NCBI GenBank assembly: GCA_039196965.1
Contig: JBCCUK010000021.1
Span: 1 to 64,000, forward strand
Length of the DNA stretch: 64,000 nt
DNA from: CALLCD01 sp039196965
GTDB lineage: Bacteria > Pseudomonadota > Alphaproteobacteria > Caulobacterales > Hyphomonadaceae
Reading direction: 5' to 3'
The notes beneath the pieces were generated by a model that searched no databases, had not been told where the DNA came from, and saw only the letters and a list, made by a program, of their open reading frames with translations. This document shows, piece by piece, positions 41,730 to 50,822 of the stretch. The stretch's first letter is position 1. Every line of letters starts with the position of its first letter. A program made the translations under genes and the position numbers.

Positions 41730-42218
41730 CTAGTCAGTTCTTGCAGGGCCGCCCGGCATTACTGGGCGGTCTTTCCAGTGCCCCATACTCCGCACACGAT
41801 CATACATGACCAGTGCACCGGCGAGCGAAACATTGATACAGAAGCGGGTGGGGATCTTCACCACATGGTCACATCGCTCGACCATCGCCCCCGAGAGATT
41901 GCCGCGCTCGGGGCCCAATACATAAGCAGCCATGCGGGGATGCCTGAATTCCGGCAACTCAACCGCATCATCTGTCAGCTCAATACCAACAAGCTTTATG
42001 CCTTTGGGAAAGTGCATCTCTTCGACGCTGTCCCATTGGTAATAGGGCAAGTTCTTAAAGGTGCGGGAGGTGTCCGATTTATAGGCAATCTTGGTTCTGT
42101 CTTCGGCTTTTACGGAGAATACGAAGGCCGCACCAAAGGCGTTTGCCGTGCGCATCAGGGCACCGAGGTTCATCGGCTTCGAGATGCCCTCGGCACCAAT
42201 GGCAAAATATCCACGCAT
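41730..42218 (-). CDS. TrmH/SpoU-family RNA 2'-O-methyltransferase
   Basis: This 162-residue SPOUT enzyme has the three trefoil-knot motifs: GALMRTAN (motif 1 Asn/Arg), VLGPERGNLS (motif 2) and IPTRFCINVSLAGALVMYDR (motif 3). It is short, lacking an N-terminal RNA-binding extension, so it resembles TrmL/TrmH-type tRNA methyltransferases. The target nucleotide is not predictable. It is convergent with the chrR gene. Confidence 0.85.
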   Translation of the reverse strand: MRGYFAIGAEGISKPMNLGALMRTANAFGAAFVFSVKAEDRTKIAYKSDTSRTFKNLPYYQWDSVEEMHFPKGIKLVGIELTDDAVELPEFRHPRMAAYVLGPERGNLSGAMVERCDHVVKIPTRFCINVSLAGALVMYDRVRSMGHWKDRPVMPGGPARTD

Positions 42219-42228
42219 CAGAGTGAGA

Positions 42229-42540
42229 CTATCCGTTCAAGAGCCGCCAGACCGCCACCAATAGGATAATTCCCGCCGAAGCGGCAAGGACCACCCGCCG
42301 GGCAAGGCGCAGCTGGTTGAGCTGGTCGGGATAAGTTTCCTGCAGATGGGCGATGGCTCCGGGCAGGCTTTTGGTGCCGGGCTCGCCCGCATGCCCATGA
42401 CCCGCAAAGACGGCTGCGGCGCGGGAGTCGCTTACGCTGAGGTCCTTATCCCGGGCCCTGAGGGCGCGGGCGAGGATCACGCCGATAATGATCCGCATCT
42501 GGACAGCCAGGGCAAAGGCGAACGCCAGTATGCCGAACAA
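42229..42540 (-). CDS. Small hypothetical membrane protein
   Basis: The ~103-residue protein has a hydrophobic helix at the N-terminus (FGILAFAFALAVQMRIIIGVIL), a soluble middle with a glycine/histidine patch (FAGHGHAGEPG) and a second helix at the C-terminus (VVLAASAGIILLVAVW). I do not recognise the family. The listed start is a TTG at 42538-42540, but the helix begins before it (PLIHPLIFWIL precedes in frame). No ATG or GTG is available in the ~30 codons upstream, so the true start may be a CTG or lie inside the preceding isoaspartyl peptidase gene. It sits 10 bp from the RNA methyltransferase gene, in a probable operon. Confidence 0.5.
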   Translation of the reverse strand: MFGILAFAFALAVQMRIIIGVILARALRARDKDLSVSDSRAAAVFAGHGHAGEPGTKSLPGAIAHLQETYPDQLNQLRLARRVVLAASAGIILLVAVWRLLNG

Positions 42541-42563
42541 GATCCAGAAGATGAGGGGATGTA

Positions 42564-43436
42564 TCAGTGGAAAATCTTGACGTAGTTTGCGACTGATGAC
42601 GTGGCTGCTCCGCGTTTCATGCCTTTGGAATTGTAAGGCATGGCGACGGTGCCATCGGCTCCAACAGCAATCAGTCCTCCGAAGCCGCCGAGATCGCCGA
42701 CTTCACCGATTACTGCTTCTGCCGCTTCTGCGACGGGCTCGCCGCCATATTTTACCCGCGCCGCCACGCTGGCCGCCGCCGCGGTGCGCAGAAAATACTC
42801 GCCATGGCCCGTACAGGAGATGGCGACGGATTTGTCTGCCCATGTGCCAGCGCCGATAATCGGGCTGTCGCCAACCCGTCCTGGTGTCTTGTTCAGGAGG
42901 CCGCCGGTTGAGGTGGCTGCGGCGAGCCGGCCCTCAGTATCAAGAACAACCGCCCCCACCGTACCATGGCCCGCTGCATTGGCGGGTAGGGGATCTTTCA
43001 CTGATGGATCATAGTAAGTGTGCGGATCGGTTACTTCGGCATGACCGCGCTGGCGGGCAAGCTTTGCTGCCCCAGATCCAGCCAGCAGGACATGGGGAGT
43101 GACATCCAGCACATCACGCGCCACCGCAATCGGGCTTGTAAATCCTTCCAGAGCTGACACCGCGCCAGCCTCACGCGTTGTGCCATCCATGATCGCGGCG
43201 TCCAGTTCCCAGATGCCGTCCTGATTGGGCGACGCCCCCTTGCCGGCAATATGATGCCCGCAGGCTTCCAGCTCGGTCACCGCCTTCTGTGCAACATCAA
43301 GTGCTGCTTCGCCCGATGTTAGCCAGGAAGATGCCGCCGCCAGCAGATCCGCCATATGGGTTTCAACATGGCCATATTCGCGGCCGGGGGTTGCGTCTGC
43401 CCCGCCATGGATCGCTATGGCCCAGCTTGCCGCCAC
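42564..43436 (-). CDS. iaaA: Isoaspartyl peptidase/L-asparaginase (Ntn hydrolase)
   Basis: This 290-residue protein has the N-terminal IHGGADA motif and the autocleavage site AGHGTVGAVVLD, where Thr159 becomes the N-terminal nucleophile of the beta subunit. STGGLLNKTPGRVGDSPIIGAGTWAD and STG-type and GHGEYFLR substrate-binding motifs follow. The enzyme hydrolyses isoaspartyl dipeptides and asparagine. Length is typical for bacterial IaaA. It is divergent from a quinone oxidoreductase gene. Confidence 0.92.
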   Translation of the reverse strand: MAASWAIAIHGGADATPGREYGHVETHMADLLAAASSWLTSGEAALDVAQKAVTELEACGHHIAGKGASPNQDGIWELDAAIMDGTTREAGAVSALEGFTSPIAVARDVLDVTPHVLLAGSGAAKLARQRGHAEVTDPHTYYDPSVKDPLPANAAGHGTVGAVVLDTEGRLAAATSTGGLLNKTPGRVGDSPIIGAGTWADKSVAISCTGHGEYFLRTAAAASVAARVKYGGEPVAEAAEAVIGEVGDLGGFGGLIAVGADGTVAMPYNSKGMKRGAATSSVANYVKIFH

Positions 43437-43535
43437 GTCAGGTTCCTCTTCATGGTGCGAAGCGCTTTTCCTTCGCGATTCTGGCCGCTAGTGTCACGCC
43501 AACGAAAACACCACACTGCATAGAGGACTTCACCC

Positions 43536-44528
43536 ATGAAAGCTATCCTTTCCAAAGCGCCGGGCGGCCCCGAAACACTGGTTCTGGAGGAGGTCGCCTC
43601 GCCGGAAGCCGGTCCGGGGCAAGTCGTGGTTTCCGTAAAAGCCTGCGGTGTGAATTATCCGGACGTCCTGATCATTCAGGACATGTACCAATTCAAACCG
43701 CCGCGTCCTTTCTCCCCTGGAGGAGAGGTGGCTGGGCTCATAAAGGAAGTCGGCGAGGGTGTGACCCATGTGAAACCGGGCGACCGGGTGCTCGCATCCA
43801 CCGGCAGCGGCGGTATGGCAGAGGAAGTCATCGCCGTTGGCCACAGCGTGATTCCTATTCCGGACACGATGCCCTTCGATGAGGCGTCGGCCTTCATTCT
43901 CACCTATGGCACGTCTTACTATGCTCTGAAGGACCGGGCTGACCCTAAGCCGGGTGAAAGTCTGCTCGTGCTCGGTGCGGCGGGCGGTGTTGGTCTTGCG
44001 GCCGTGGAGCTTGGCAAGGCCATGGGTCTCGAGGTGATCGCGGCCTGCTCGACCCAGGAGAAGGTCGATTTCTGCCTTGAGAAAGGCGCGGACAAGGGCA
44101 TTGTCTATGCGAGCGGGGAGCTTGACCGCGCGGCACAGAAGGAGCTTTCCAACCAGATCAAGGAAGCGGGCGGCGGCGGTGTCGATATTATTTATGATGC
44201 TGTTGGGGGCAGTTATGCCGAACCGGCGCTGCGGGCGATGAATTGGGAAGGGCGCTTTCTTGTTATTGGCTTCCCGGCGGGGATTCCGAAACTTCCGCTC
44301 AATCTCACTCTACTTAAGTCCTGTGATGTGCGTGGTGTTTTCTGGGGCGCTTCAGTGGCGCGGGATCCGGCTGGTCACAAAAAGAATGTGGAAGATCTCT
44401 TCCAGCTTCATGCCGAAGGGAAGATCAAGCCTCACGTCTCATCGACATATCCGCTGGCCGAAGCGCCTGCGGCGATCACGGAGCTGATGGAGCGCCGGGC
44501 CAAGGGCAAGGTCGTGGTGACGATTTAG
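43536..44528 (+). CDS. NADPH:quinone oxidoreductase family (zinc-less MDR)
   Basis: The 330-residue protein has the GroES-like N-terminal half (VKACGVNYPDVLIIQDMYQ, PGGEVAG) and a Rossmann half with the NADPH motif AAGGVG (148-153). It has no catalytic or structural zinc ligands, so it belongs to the quinone oxidoreductase/enoyl reductase branch of MDR proteins. It acts on quinones or alpha,beta-unsaturated ketones; the substrate is unknown. It ends 2 bp before the next gene, with which it is probably cotranscribed. Confidence 0.88.
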   Translation: MKAILSKAPGGPETLVLEEVASPEAGPGQVVVSVKACGVNYPDVLIIQDMYQFKPPRPFSPGGEVAGLIKEVGEGVTHVKPGDRVLASTGSGGMAEEVIAVGHSVIPIPDTMPFDEASAFILTYGTSYYALKDRADPKPGESLLVLGAAGGVGLAAVELGKAMGLEVIAACSTQEKVDFCLEKGADKGIVYASGELDRAAQKELSNQIKEAGGGGVDIIYDAVGGSYAEPALRAMNWEGRFLVIGFPAGIPKLPLNLTLLKSCDVRGVFWGASVARDPAGHKKNVEDLFQLHAEGKIKPHVSSTYPLAEAPAAITELMERRAKGKVVVTI

Positions 44529-44530
44529 CC

Positions 44531-45151
44531 TTGCCGCTACAAAATCGTGTCCGCCCCAATGGCGACATTGTCTCCGTGTCAGTCCGTGGACTGTTTATGG
44601 GCAATCGGGGTGGACGCATTCACCAGAATGGTGAGTTGAGGCTCCATCCGACGAAGCGGTGGGCGTCCCGTCAATGGATATCCTGCGTCACCTCTTTCAA
44701 GGGGAGACAGCGGACCCTGATGGCTTTAAATCAGTATACTGAGCTTTTCTTTCTGGATGAGGTGACGGCCCTCGCTGCTGGGCATCGGCCATGTTTTGAA
44801 TGTCGCAGAAAAGCGGCGAGTGCTTTTGCCAATGCCTGGGCGAGTGCTTTCGGTCTGGAGAAGCGCCCCCTCGTCGCCGAGATGGACAAAGTGCTCCACA
44901 CGCAAAGGCTCAATGGCCGGGCAAAGCGTACGCACAGGCGCGACTTTGCAGAACTGCCAGCGGGAGCAATGGTCCAGCGCGGTTCTGATCTGATTGCGAA
45001 GACGCCCAATGGCGCGATGTTGTGGAGTTTTGGCGGTTACATGCCGACAAAAGACATAACGGGCGAGGTCACTTGTCTGACCCCGCCCGCTATCTTGTCG
45101 GTGCTCAATGAGGGCTATGCGCCTATCTGGCACCCGACCGCAGACGTCTGA
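44531..45151 (+). CDS. Conserved hypothetical protein with HRPCFECRR motif
   Basis: This 206-residue protein of unknown function begins at a TTG (44531-44533), giving MPLQNRV, an N-terminus I recall for this hypothetical family, then GLFMGNRGGRIH. A compact motif HRPCFECRRKAA (~85-96) looks like half of a metal site (His, two Cys). RWASRQWISC, YTELFFLDEVTALAAGHRP and WSFGGYMP are also striking. No signal peptide or membrane helix is seen. An internal ATG at 44597 is a possible alternative start. It follows the quinone oxidoreductase gene by 2 bp and ends exactly at the next convergent stop. Confidence 0.65.
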   Translation: MPLQNRVRPNGDIVSVSVRGLFMGNRGGRIHQNGELRLHPTKRWASRQWISCVTSFKGRQRTLMALNQYTELFFLDEVTALAAGHRPCFECRRKAASAFANAWASAFGLEKRPLVAEMDKVLHTQRLNGRAKRTHRRDFAELPAGAMVQRGSDLIAKTPNGAMLWSFGGYMPTKDITGEVTCLTPPAILSVLNEGYAPIWHPTADV

Positions 45152-45721
45152 TCACTCAGCCGCGACTGCGTCTGTCGCTGACCATGCATTGGCGCTGAAC
45201 GCAGCATCAACCGGCGTATGGGCGATGTGGTTCGTATAGTTCGACAGTACTTTGAAAGCCGTTCCAAGCACAACTTCGAGGACGGTTTGCTTCGTGTAAC
45301 CGGCATCGAGTAAAGCCTGAATGTCAGCGTCGCTCGGATAGCCGCGAGTCTCGTTCACGATGATCGAGAACTGGCGAAGGGCTTCCAGTTTCGGGTCGGC
45401 GATGGCCGTTCCGGCGCGTAGAGACTGGATCACATCGTCCGGCACACCAGCGCCTTTAGAAATGGTGGTGTGCGCGGCCATGCAGTATTCACAGCCATTC
45501 AGACGGTTGTTTGTCATCAGGATGACCTGACGCTCGGTTTCAGAGAGGTTCGTCTTTCCGAAAATGCCCGCAACGGTGAGATATGTCTCAGCTAGCGTCG
45601 GCGCTTCGGCCATGGTCGCGATGAGGTTTGGAACGAAACCAAAGTTCTCTTGCGCTGTTTCTAGGATAGGCTTGGCAGCGTCAGGGGCGGTATCGATTGT
45701 ATGAGTGGTGAAGTCGGTCAT
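45152..45721 (-). CDS. Carboxymuconolactone decarboxylase/AhpD-family protein
   Basis: The 189-residue all-helical protein carries the peroxidase-type active site CEYCMAAH (Cys77, Cys80, His84) of the AhpD subgroup. Such proteins reduce peroxides or act as thiol-disulfide partners. The rest reads NLSETERQVILMTNNRLNGC before the site and YTKQTVLEVVLGTAFKVLSNYTNHIAHT after it, typical of the family. The length suggests a single domain with a C-terminal helical extension. It is convergent, with no gap, with the HRPCFECRR-motif gene. Confidence 0.87.
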   Translation of the reverse strand: MTDFTTHTIDTAPDAAKPILETAQENFGFVPNLIATMAEAPTLAETYLTVAGIFGKTNLSETERQVILMTNNRLNGCEYCMAAHTTISKGAGVPDDVIQSLRAGTAIADPKLEALRQFSIIVNETRGYPSDADIQALLDAGYTKQTVLEVVLGTAFKVLSNYTNHIAHTPVDAAFSANAWSATDAVAAE

Positions 45722-45828
45722 TCTTGCAGGTCCTTGATTTAAGGCGCGGCAGATGCTCCGCGCCGGGCAACAAGCTGGGGATGAGATATGATAGATTTAA
45801 GCGCCCTCACCGATATGTGATATTAAGC

Positions 45829-46245
45829 TTAGTAGAGGTCCTGCCACTTCGCGCTGCGAATGCTCTGTTCCTCTTTGAGTTTCAACTGCCAGCCGACTGT
45901 TCCGAGGATCAAGATGGCAAGTCTCGCCGTAATGTCGATGGCTATCCCGGCGCTGAAGACTGGCCGTATCACCAAGAAATAGAGATCCATGGCGACGAAC
46001 GGGATTGAGCCGCCAACAGCAAATATTATGAAGCCTGCTGGTGAAAATCTTGCGGCACTTAGAACGGCACCGAGAAGAGCCGACTTTGCTCCATAAAAGC
46101 GGATGAGCAGATGGATCGATAGTCCGTCGCCGCGATACTCATTGTGGAATATAAAAGCTTGTACCACCTCTGGAAATATAAGGCAGGCGCTTCCGAGGCA
46201 GAGAAAGATCAGGGCGACTGTGTTCTGGAAGTGCCGCGCGCGCAT
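45829..46245 (-). CDS. Hypothetical four-helix membrane protein
   Basis: The 138-residue protein has four hydrophobic segments (about 8-28, 50-65, 70-92 and 100-120) and a charged C-terminal tail. I do not recognise the family. The stop at 45829 is 107 bp from the AhpD-like gene start, and the gene begins 12 bp after the transaldolase stop, so cotranscription with transaldolase is likely. No motif indicates a function. Confidence 0.55.
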   Translation of the reverse strand: MRARHFQNTVALIFLCLGSACLIFPEVVQAFIFHNEYRGDGLSIHLLIRFYGAKSALLGAVLSAARFSPAGFIIFAVGGSIPFVAMDLYFLVIRPVFSAGIAIDITARLAILILGTVGWQLKLKEEQSIRSAKWQDLY

Positions 46246-46257
46246 AGCGCTCAGCTC

Positions 46258-46908
46258 CTAGACGGAAACGCCAGCTTTCTCCGCATCGGCGAGGAACGCC
46301 GCTAAACCTTTATCCGTCAGCGGATGATTTGCCAGAGACCGGACAACCGCCGGTGGTGCCGTCATCACGTCTGCTCCGATCAGAGCAGCGTCCTTGACGT
46401 GGTTCACTGTGCGAATGGAGGCAGCAAGGATCTCGGTTTCATATCCGAAATTATCATAGATCGTGCGGATATCTTCGATCAGCTCCATACCATCTATATT
46501 GATATCATCGAGGCGGCCGATGAAGGGCGATATAAAACTTGCACCTGCTTTCGCAGCGAGGAGCGCCTGATTTGCGGAAAAGCAAAGAGTGACATTTGTC
46601 TGGATCTCTTCCGACCGAAGAGTGCGGCAGGCTTTCAGACCTTCCATGGTGAGGGGCAGCTTCACGCACACATTTGATGCAATCCCCGCAAGCTTACGGC
46701 CCTGTTCGACCATGCCGTCATAATCGGTCGCGATCACTTCGGCGCTTACCGGACCGGGTGTCAGCTTGCAGATCTCTGCAATCACGTCAGGAAATGGCCG
46801 ACCGGACTTTGCCACAAGAGAGGGATTGGTGGTCACGCCGTCGACGAGGCCCGTTGAAGCGAGGTCGGCAATTTCGGCGGTATCCGCAGTGTCGACGAAG
46901 AATTTCAT
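46258..46908 (-). CDS. tal: Transaldolase (fructose-6-phosphate aldolase-like subfamily)
   Basis: This 216-residue TIM-barrel protein starts MKFFVDTAD, with DGVTTNPSLVAKSG, the Schiff-base lysine in NVCVKLPLT (Lys83) and TLCFSANQALLAAKAGA plus SPFIGRLDD. The short form without the long inserts of classical TalB is the subfamily shared by MipB-like transaldolases and fructose-6-phosphate aldolase; the two activities cannot be separated here. It links the pentose phosphate pathway with glycolysis. It lies 66 bp after ugd on the same strand. Confidence 0.9.
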   Translation of the reverse strand: MKFFVDTADTAEIADLASTGLVDGVTTNPSLVAKSGRPFPDVIAEICKLTPGPVSAEVIATDYDGMVEQGRKLAGIASNVCVKLPLTMEGLKACRTLRSEEIQTNVTLCFSANQALLAAKAGASFISPFIGRLDDINIDGMELIEDIRTIYDNFGYETEILAASIRTVNHVKDAALIGADVMTAPPAVVRSLANHPLTDKGLAAFLADAEKAGVSV

Positions 46909-46974
46909 AATCGGTGCCTTTCTGAAAGCAGCGGAGCCCGCCTAACAGGTTTTACTGATGCGCGAAAGCGCCGC

Positions 46975-48285
46975 TTATGTGGTCGGCCGCCCGATGCTGG
47001 TATAGGCAAACCCTGCTGCTGCCATGTCCTCGGGTCTGTAGATGTTCCGAAGATCAATCACCGTATTGCCGCGCATGGCTGTTTTGACACGCTCAAGATC
47101 GAGGGCGCGGAACTGATCCCACTCGGTGATGATCACCATGGCGTCGGCGTCCTCAACGGCGGCATAGGCAGACCCGACAAGATCCAGATCCTGTAAGAGG
47201 TGAGACGCTTCTTTCATCGCCTCTGGGTCATAGGCAACGACATTTGCGCCAGCTTCTTTCAGGAGCGGCACGATATCGAGGGAAGGCGCGTCGCGCATAT
47301 CATCCGTATTCTGCTTAAAGGCGAGGCCAAGAATACCGATTTTCTTACCGCTGACATCGCCGCCCATAGCTTCGATGATCTTGCCCGCCATGGCCCGTTT
47401 GCGCTTTGCATTCACATCAATGACCGTATCGACGATGCGAACAGGTGATCCGTAATCATTGGCGGTCTTGGTTAATGCCAAGGTGTCTTTCGGGAAGCAG
47501 GAGCCGCCATAGCCGGGGCCTGCATTCAGGAATTTGAGACCGATGCGATTGTCGAGGCCGATTCCCCGCGCCACCTCCTGAACATTGGCTCCAACCTTTT
47601 CACAGAGATCAGCCATTTCATTGATGAAGGTGATCTTCACAGCGAGGAAGGCGTTCCCGGCATATTTGATGAGCTCTGATGTGCGCCGTGAGGTGAACAG
47701 GATCGGGCTCTCTTTCAGGAAAAGGGGACGATAGACCTCCCGCATCACATTCTGGGCGCGCTCATCTTCGGTGCCGACGACAATTCTGTCCGGGATTTTG
47801 AAGTCCTTGATAGCCGCTCCCTCGCGCAGGAATTCCGGATTTGAGACAACTTCGAAATCGCCATTTGGGCGTTTCTCACGGAGGATGGCCTCGACTTCGT
47901 CCCCTGTTCCTACAGGAACCGTCGATTTGGTTACGACCACAGTGAAACCGTCCATATGCTCGGCGATTTCTTCTGCCACTGCGTAGACGTATTGGAGATC
48001 GGCATGGCCGTCACCGCGCCGAGCTGGTGTGCCTACTGCGATGAATACAGCATCTGCGCTGGCGATAGCTTGTTCGGAATCGGTCGTGAAGAAGAGGCGT
48101 TCCTCTTTCACGTTGTTCTCAACGAGACGGTCAAGATCCGGTTCGAATATCGGTATTTCGCCTGCATTGAGCCTGTCTATCTTGGAGGCGTCCTTATCGA
48201 CGCAGGTCACGACGTGGCCGAAATCGGCAAAACAAGCCCCGGATACAAGGCCCACATAGCCGGTTCCGATCATAGTGATACGCAT
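46975..48285 (-). CDS. ugd: UDP-glucose 6-dehydrogenase
   Basis: The 436-residue enzyme starts MRITMIGTGYVGLV (NAD-binding GxGxxG). It has the central ELIKYAGNAFLAVKITFINE (Lys207, Asn211) and the catalytic cysteine in GYGGSCFPKD (Cys263), followed by a C-terminal Rossmann domain with GILGLAFKQNTDD. It oxidises UDP-glucose to UDP-glucuronate for exopolysaccharide, LPS or glycolipid synthesis. In a sphingolipid producer, UDP-glucuronate could also feed glycosylceramide. The start at 48283-48285 has GAGAGGA nearby; the open frame extends 20 codons further without support. Confidence 0.95.
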   Translation of the reverse strand: MRITMIGTGYVGLVSGACFADFGHVVTCVDKDASKIDRLNAGEIPIFEPDLDRLVENNVKEERLFFTTDSEQAIASADAVFIAVGTPARRGDGHADLQYVYAVAEEIAEHMDGFTVVVTKSTVPVGTGDEVEAILREKRPNGDFEVVSNPEFLREGAAIKDFKIPDRIVVGTEDERAQNVMREVYRPLFLKESPILFTSRRTSELIKYAGNAFLAVKITFINEMADLCEKVGANVQEVARGIGLDNRIGLKFLNAGPGYGGSCFPKDTLALTKTANDYGSPVRIVDTVIDVNAKRKRAMAGKIIEAMGGDVSGKKIGILGLAFKQNTDDMRDAPSLDIVPLLKEAGANVVAYDPEAMKEASHLLQDLDLVGSAYAAVEDADAMVIITEWDQFRALDLERVKTAMRGNTVIDLRNIYRPEDMAAAGFAYTSIGRPTT

Positions 48286-48495
48286 GGGTCCTCTCCACTG
48301 TGTCCAGCCCCGGCGGCAGTTGCAGGAATCGCGCCGAGATATCAAGTGAAAACCTGTTTCGGACAGTGAGCGGTTTCGTGCTCCGTGCCGATGCCGTTTT
48401 TCCTAAAGGTGTGATTTGTCGCCGGTCTGTCATGGCGATAAGACAGAGAGCATAGAAGGTGCAGCGTTTAGCCAAGCATTCTCGGGGGAGATTAT

Positions 48496-49092
48496 ATGAT
48501 ACGATTAACTGTTCAGGCGGTCTGCGTTGCTCTCGGATTCGTCTTGCTAACGGCTTGCGCAAGCCAGCGCCGAACGGCCCCATTTATGGAAAATGCGGTG
48601 ACGATTGAAGCGGATTCCAGAGCTGCCCTTGCAAGTCTTGTTGACGAGAATGAAGCGGCGGCCGATCTCGCTGAAGATGCCGTAGCCGTTCTTGTTTTCC
48701 CGAATATCGTGAAAGGTGGTTTTGTCTTCGGCGGGCAGGTTGGTGACGGTGTGCTTTTCATCGGCGACGACGTTAAGGATTATTACAACAGCACAGCCGC
48801 CTCTTATGGCCTTCAAGCCGGCATTCAGCGATACGGATACATCCTTTTCTTCACCAGCGAGGAGGCGCTGTCCTATCTCGACAATTCTGAAGGGTTCGAG
48901 ATCGGCGTCGGGCCCAGCATCGTTATTGCCGATAAGGGAATTGGCCGGAATTTTACAAGCACGACCCTCCGCGCTGACATATACGCCTTCGTCTTTGACC
49001 AGCAGGGTCTGATGGCAGGCGGTGGCATTCAAGGCACAAAGATCACGCCGATTGTGCGTGATCTGGGTGAAGGGCAGGAAGAAGAGGAGTAG
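48496..49092 (+). CDS. YSC84/SYLF-family lipoprotein
   Basis: This 198-residue protein has a lipoprotein signal (lipobox LLTAC, Cys21) and a SYLF lipid-binding domain: AVAVLVFPNIVKGGFVFGGQ, GDGVLFI, the ASYGLQAGIQRYGYILFFTSEEAL core and DIYAFVFDQQGLMAGGGIQGTKI. It is a secreted or periplasmic, membrane-tethered protein of unknown role, perhaps in envelope lipid handling. It ends 3 bp before the convergent phosphomannomutase gene. The C-terminus is acidic (GQEEEE). Confidence 0.87.
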   Translation: MIRLTVQAVCVALGFVLLTACASQRRTAPFMENAVTIEADSRAALASLVDENEAAADLAEDAVAVLVFPNIVKGGFVFGGQVGDGVLFIGDDVKDYYNSTAASYGLQAGIQRYGYILFFTSEEALSYLDNSEGFEIGVGPSIVIADKGIGRNFTSTTLRADIYAFVFDQQGLMAGGGIQGTKITPIVRDLGEGQEEEE

Positions 49093-49095
49093 TCC

Positions 49096-50631
49096 TCAGA
49101 TTTCCTGATTGTACGCGCCCACTTCCGGGTGCTTGCCGAGGCGTGGTTTCACTTCGTCATGAAACAGCGCGCGCATATCATCTTCCGACGTCATGCTCTC
49201 GACGACGACAACAAGTTCCGGCTTGTTGGACGACGCGCGCACCAGCACCCATGATCCGTCTTCCAGCGTGACCCGCGCACCGTTCACCGTGTTCACATCG
49301 ACGACTTTGCGTCCGAGAATTTCTGTTCCGGCGAGGCCTTCATACTCTGCGACCATTCGCTCGATCACCTCATATTTGATTTCATCATCGCAATGGGGCG
49401 ACATAGTCAGGGAGGTGTAGGCCGTGCCAAGCTCGCCCTTCAAATCGGCCATGGTCTTGTCCGGGTTACGGTCCAGCATTGAAAGGACCGCACCCGCAGC
49501 CACAAGGCCGTCATCATAGCCGAGGCCGATCGGCGGCCGGAAGAAGAAGTGGCCAGACTTTTCAAAACCGGCCATAGCATCAAGATCGGTCGTCCGCCGT
49601 TTGATATATGAGTGGCCGGTCTTGTAGTAATCGACTGTTGCGCCATTCGACCGCAGGACAGGGTCTGTCTTGTAGAGGCCCGTTGATTTCACATCGACGA
49701 CGAATTTCGCGTTTTCATATTGAGCGGAGAGGTCGCGCGCCAGCATAAGGCCGATCTTGTCGGCGAAAATTTCTTCGCCCATATTATCAACAACACCGCA
49801 GCGGTCGCCATCGCCATCGAAACCGAGGGCAACGTCGGCTCCGTACTCTTTTACGGCTGCTGCCATGGCGTGGAGCATTTCAGAGTCTTCCGGGTTTGGA
49901 TTGTATTTCGGGAAGGTGAAATCGAGGTCGCAATCCATTTCAATAACCTCTGCGCCCATGGCTCGCAGAGCATCGGGAGCAAAGGCTCCGGCCGTGCCGT
50001 TGCCGCAGGCGGCGATGACTTTTAGAGGCCGGGTCAGGCTGACCTTTTCGGATACGGCCGCGATGTATTTTTCCCGGATCCCTTCAACATAGGCCGCGCT
50101 ACCGCCGCTACGGGGCTCAAAAGCTGCACCGAGGACGATGTCCTTCAGTCGGCCCATTTCCTTTGGTCCGAAGGTGAGGGGCTTGTCAGCACCCATTTTT
50201 ACGCCCGTCCAGCCATTCTCATTGTGGCTCGCCGTCACCATCGCACAGCACGCCGCGTCGAGTTCGAACTGTGACCAATAGACCATGGGGCTGAGGGCGA
50301 GACCCACATCCAGCACTTCGCATCCGCCCTGTGCAAGGCCGATGGTTAGCGCGTTCTTGATCGATTGAGAGATGGACCGGAAATCGTGCCCCGTGACCAC
50401 CTTTGGCGGAACGCCAAGCTCATGGAAAAGCGTTGCCATACCGAGACCGAGCGCCTGAACGCCTTTCAGGTTCAGCTCCGGATCTTTTTCATGACCGATG
50501 CCATTGAACCACCAGCGGGCATCATATTCGCGAAAGCCGGTCGGCTTCACCAGCGGTAGGATTTCAAATTCAAGCGTGTTCGGCGCAATATCGGCGCGGG
50601 GTTTGGGCATCATATCGGACAGTTTTCTCAT
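49096..50631 (-). CDS. manB: Phosphomannomutase/phosphoglucomutase
   Basis: The 511-residue alpha-D-phosphohexomutase has the phosphoserine loop TASHNENGWTGVK (Ser135), the metal-binding DGDGDR (272-277), the sugar-binding GFEKSGHFFF and the C-terminal phosphate loop RASSNKPELVV. The protein is about 40 residues longer than the AlgC type because of an N-terminal extension. I use the ATG at 50629-50631; an ATG-ATG pair at 50611-50616 is also possible. It provides mannose-1-phosphate or glucose-1-phosphate for nucleotide sugars, fitting with ugd and tal upstream. Confidence 0.9.
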   Translation of the reverse strand: MRKLSDMMPKPRADIAPNTLEFEILPLVKPTGFREYDARWWFNGIGHEKDPELNLKGVQALGLGMATLFHELGVPPKVVTGHDFRSISQSIKNALTIGLAQGGCEVLDVGLALSPMVYWSQFELDAACCAMVTASHNENGWTGVKMGADKPLTFGPKEMGRLKDIVLGAAFEPRSGGSAAYVEGIREKYIAAVSEKVSLTRPLKVIAACGNGTAGAFAPDALRAMGAEVIEMDCDLDFTFPKYNPNPEDSEMLHAMAAAVKEYGADVALGFDGDGDRCGVVDNMGEEIFADKIGLMLARDLSAQYENAKFVVDVKSTGLYKTDPVLRSNGATVDYYKTGHSYIKRRTTDLDAMAGFEKSGHFFFRPPIGLGYDDGLVAAGAVLSMLDRNPDKTMADLKGELGTAYTSLTMSPHCDDEIKYEVIERMVAEYEGLAGTEILGRKVVDVNTVNGARVTLEDGSWVLVRASSNKPELVVVVESMTSEDDMRALFHDEVKPRLGKHPEVGAYNQEI

Positions 50632-50822
50632 TCTGAAATTACCGGCGTTAGACTGCAAGCTTCGCGCCGTAGCAAGGGGTGATTTTAGCGATGCGCCTTT
50701 CGGCAACCTGTCCATAAAATGACAATGAGCTGAACACCGGATTAAAACCCAGAAAGGGTGGTGGAACACGCAACTGCCGCTCCCCATTCTTGCCGGACCT
50801 ATCAGCAATAGAGGGGTCCCTT

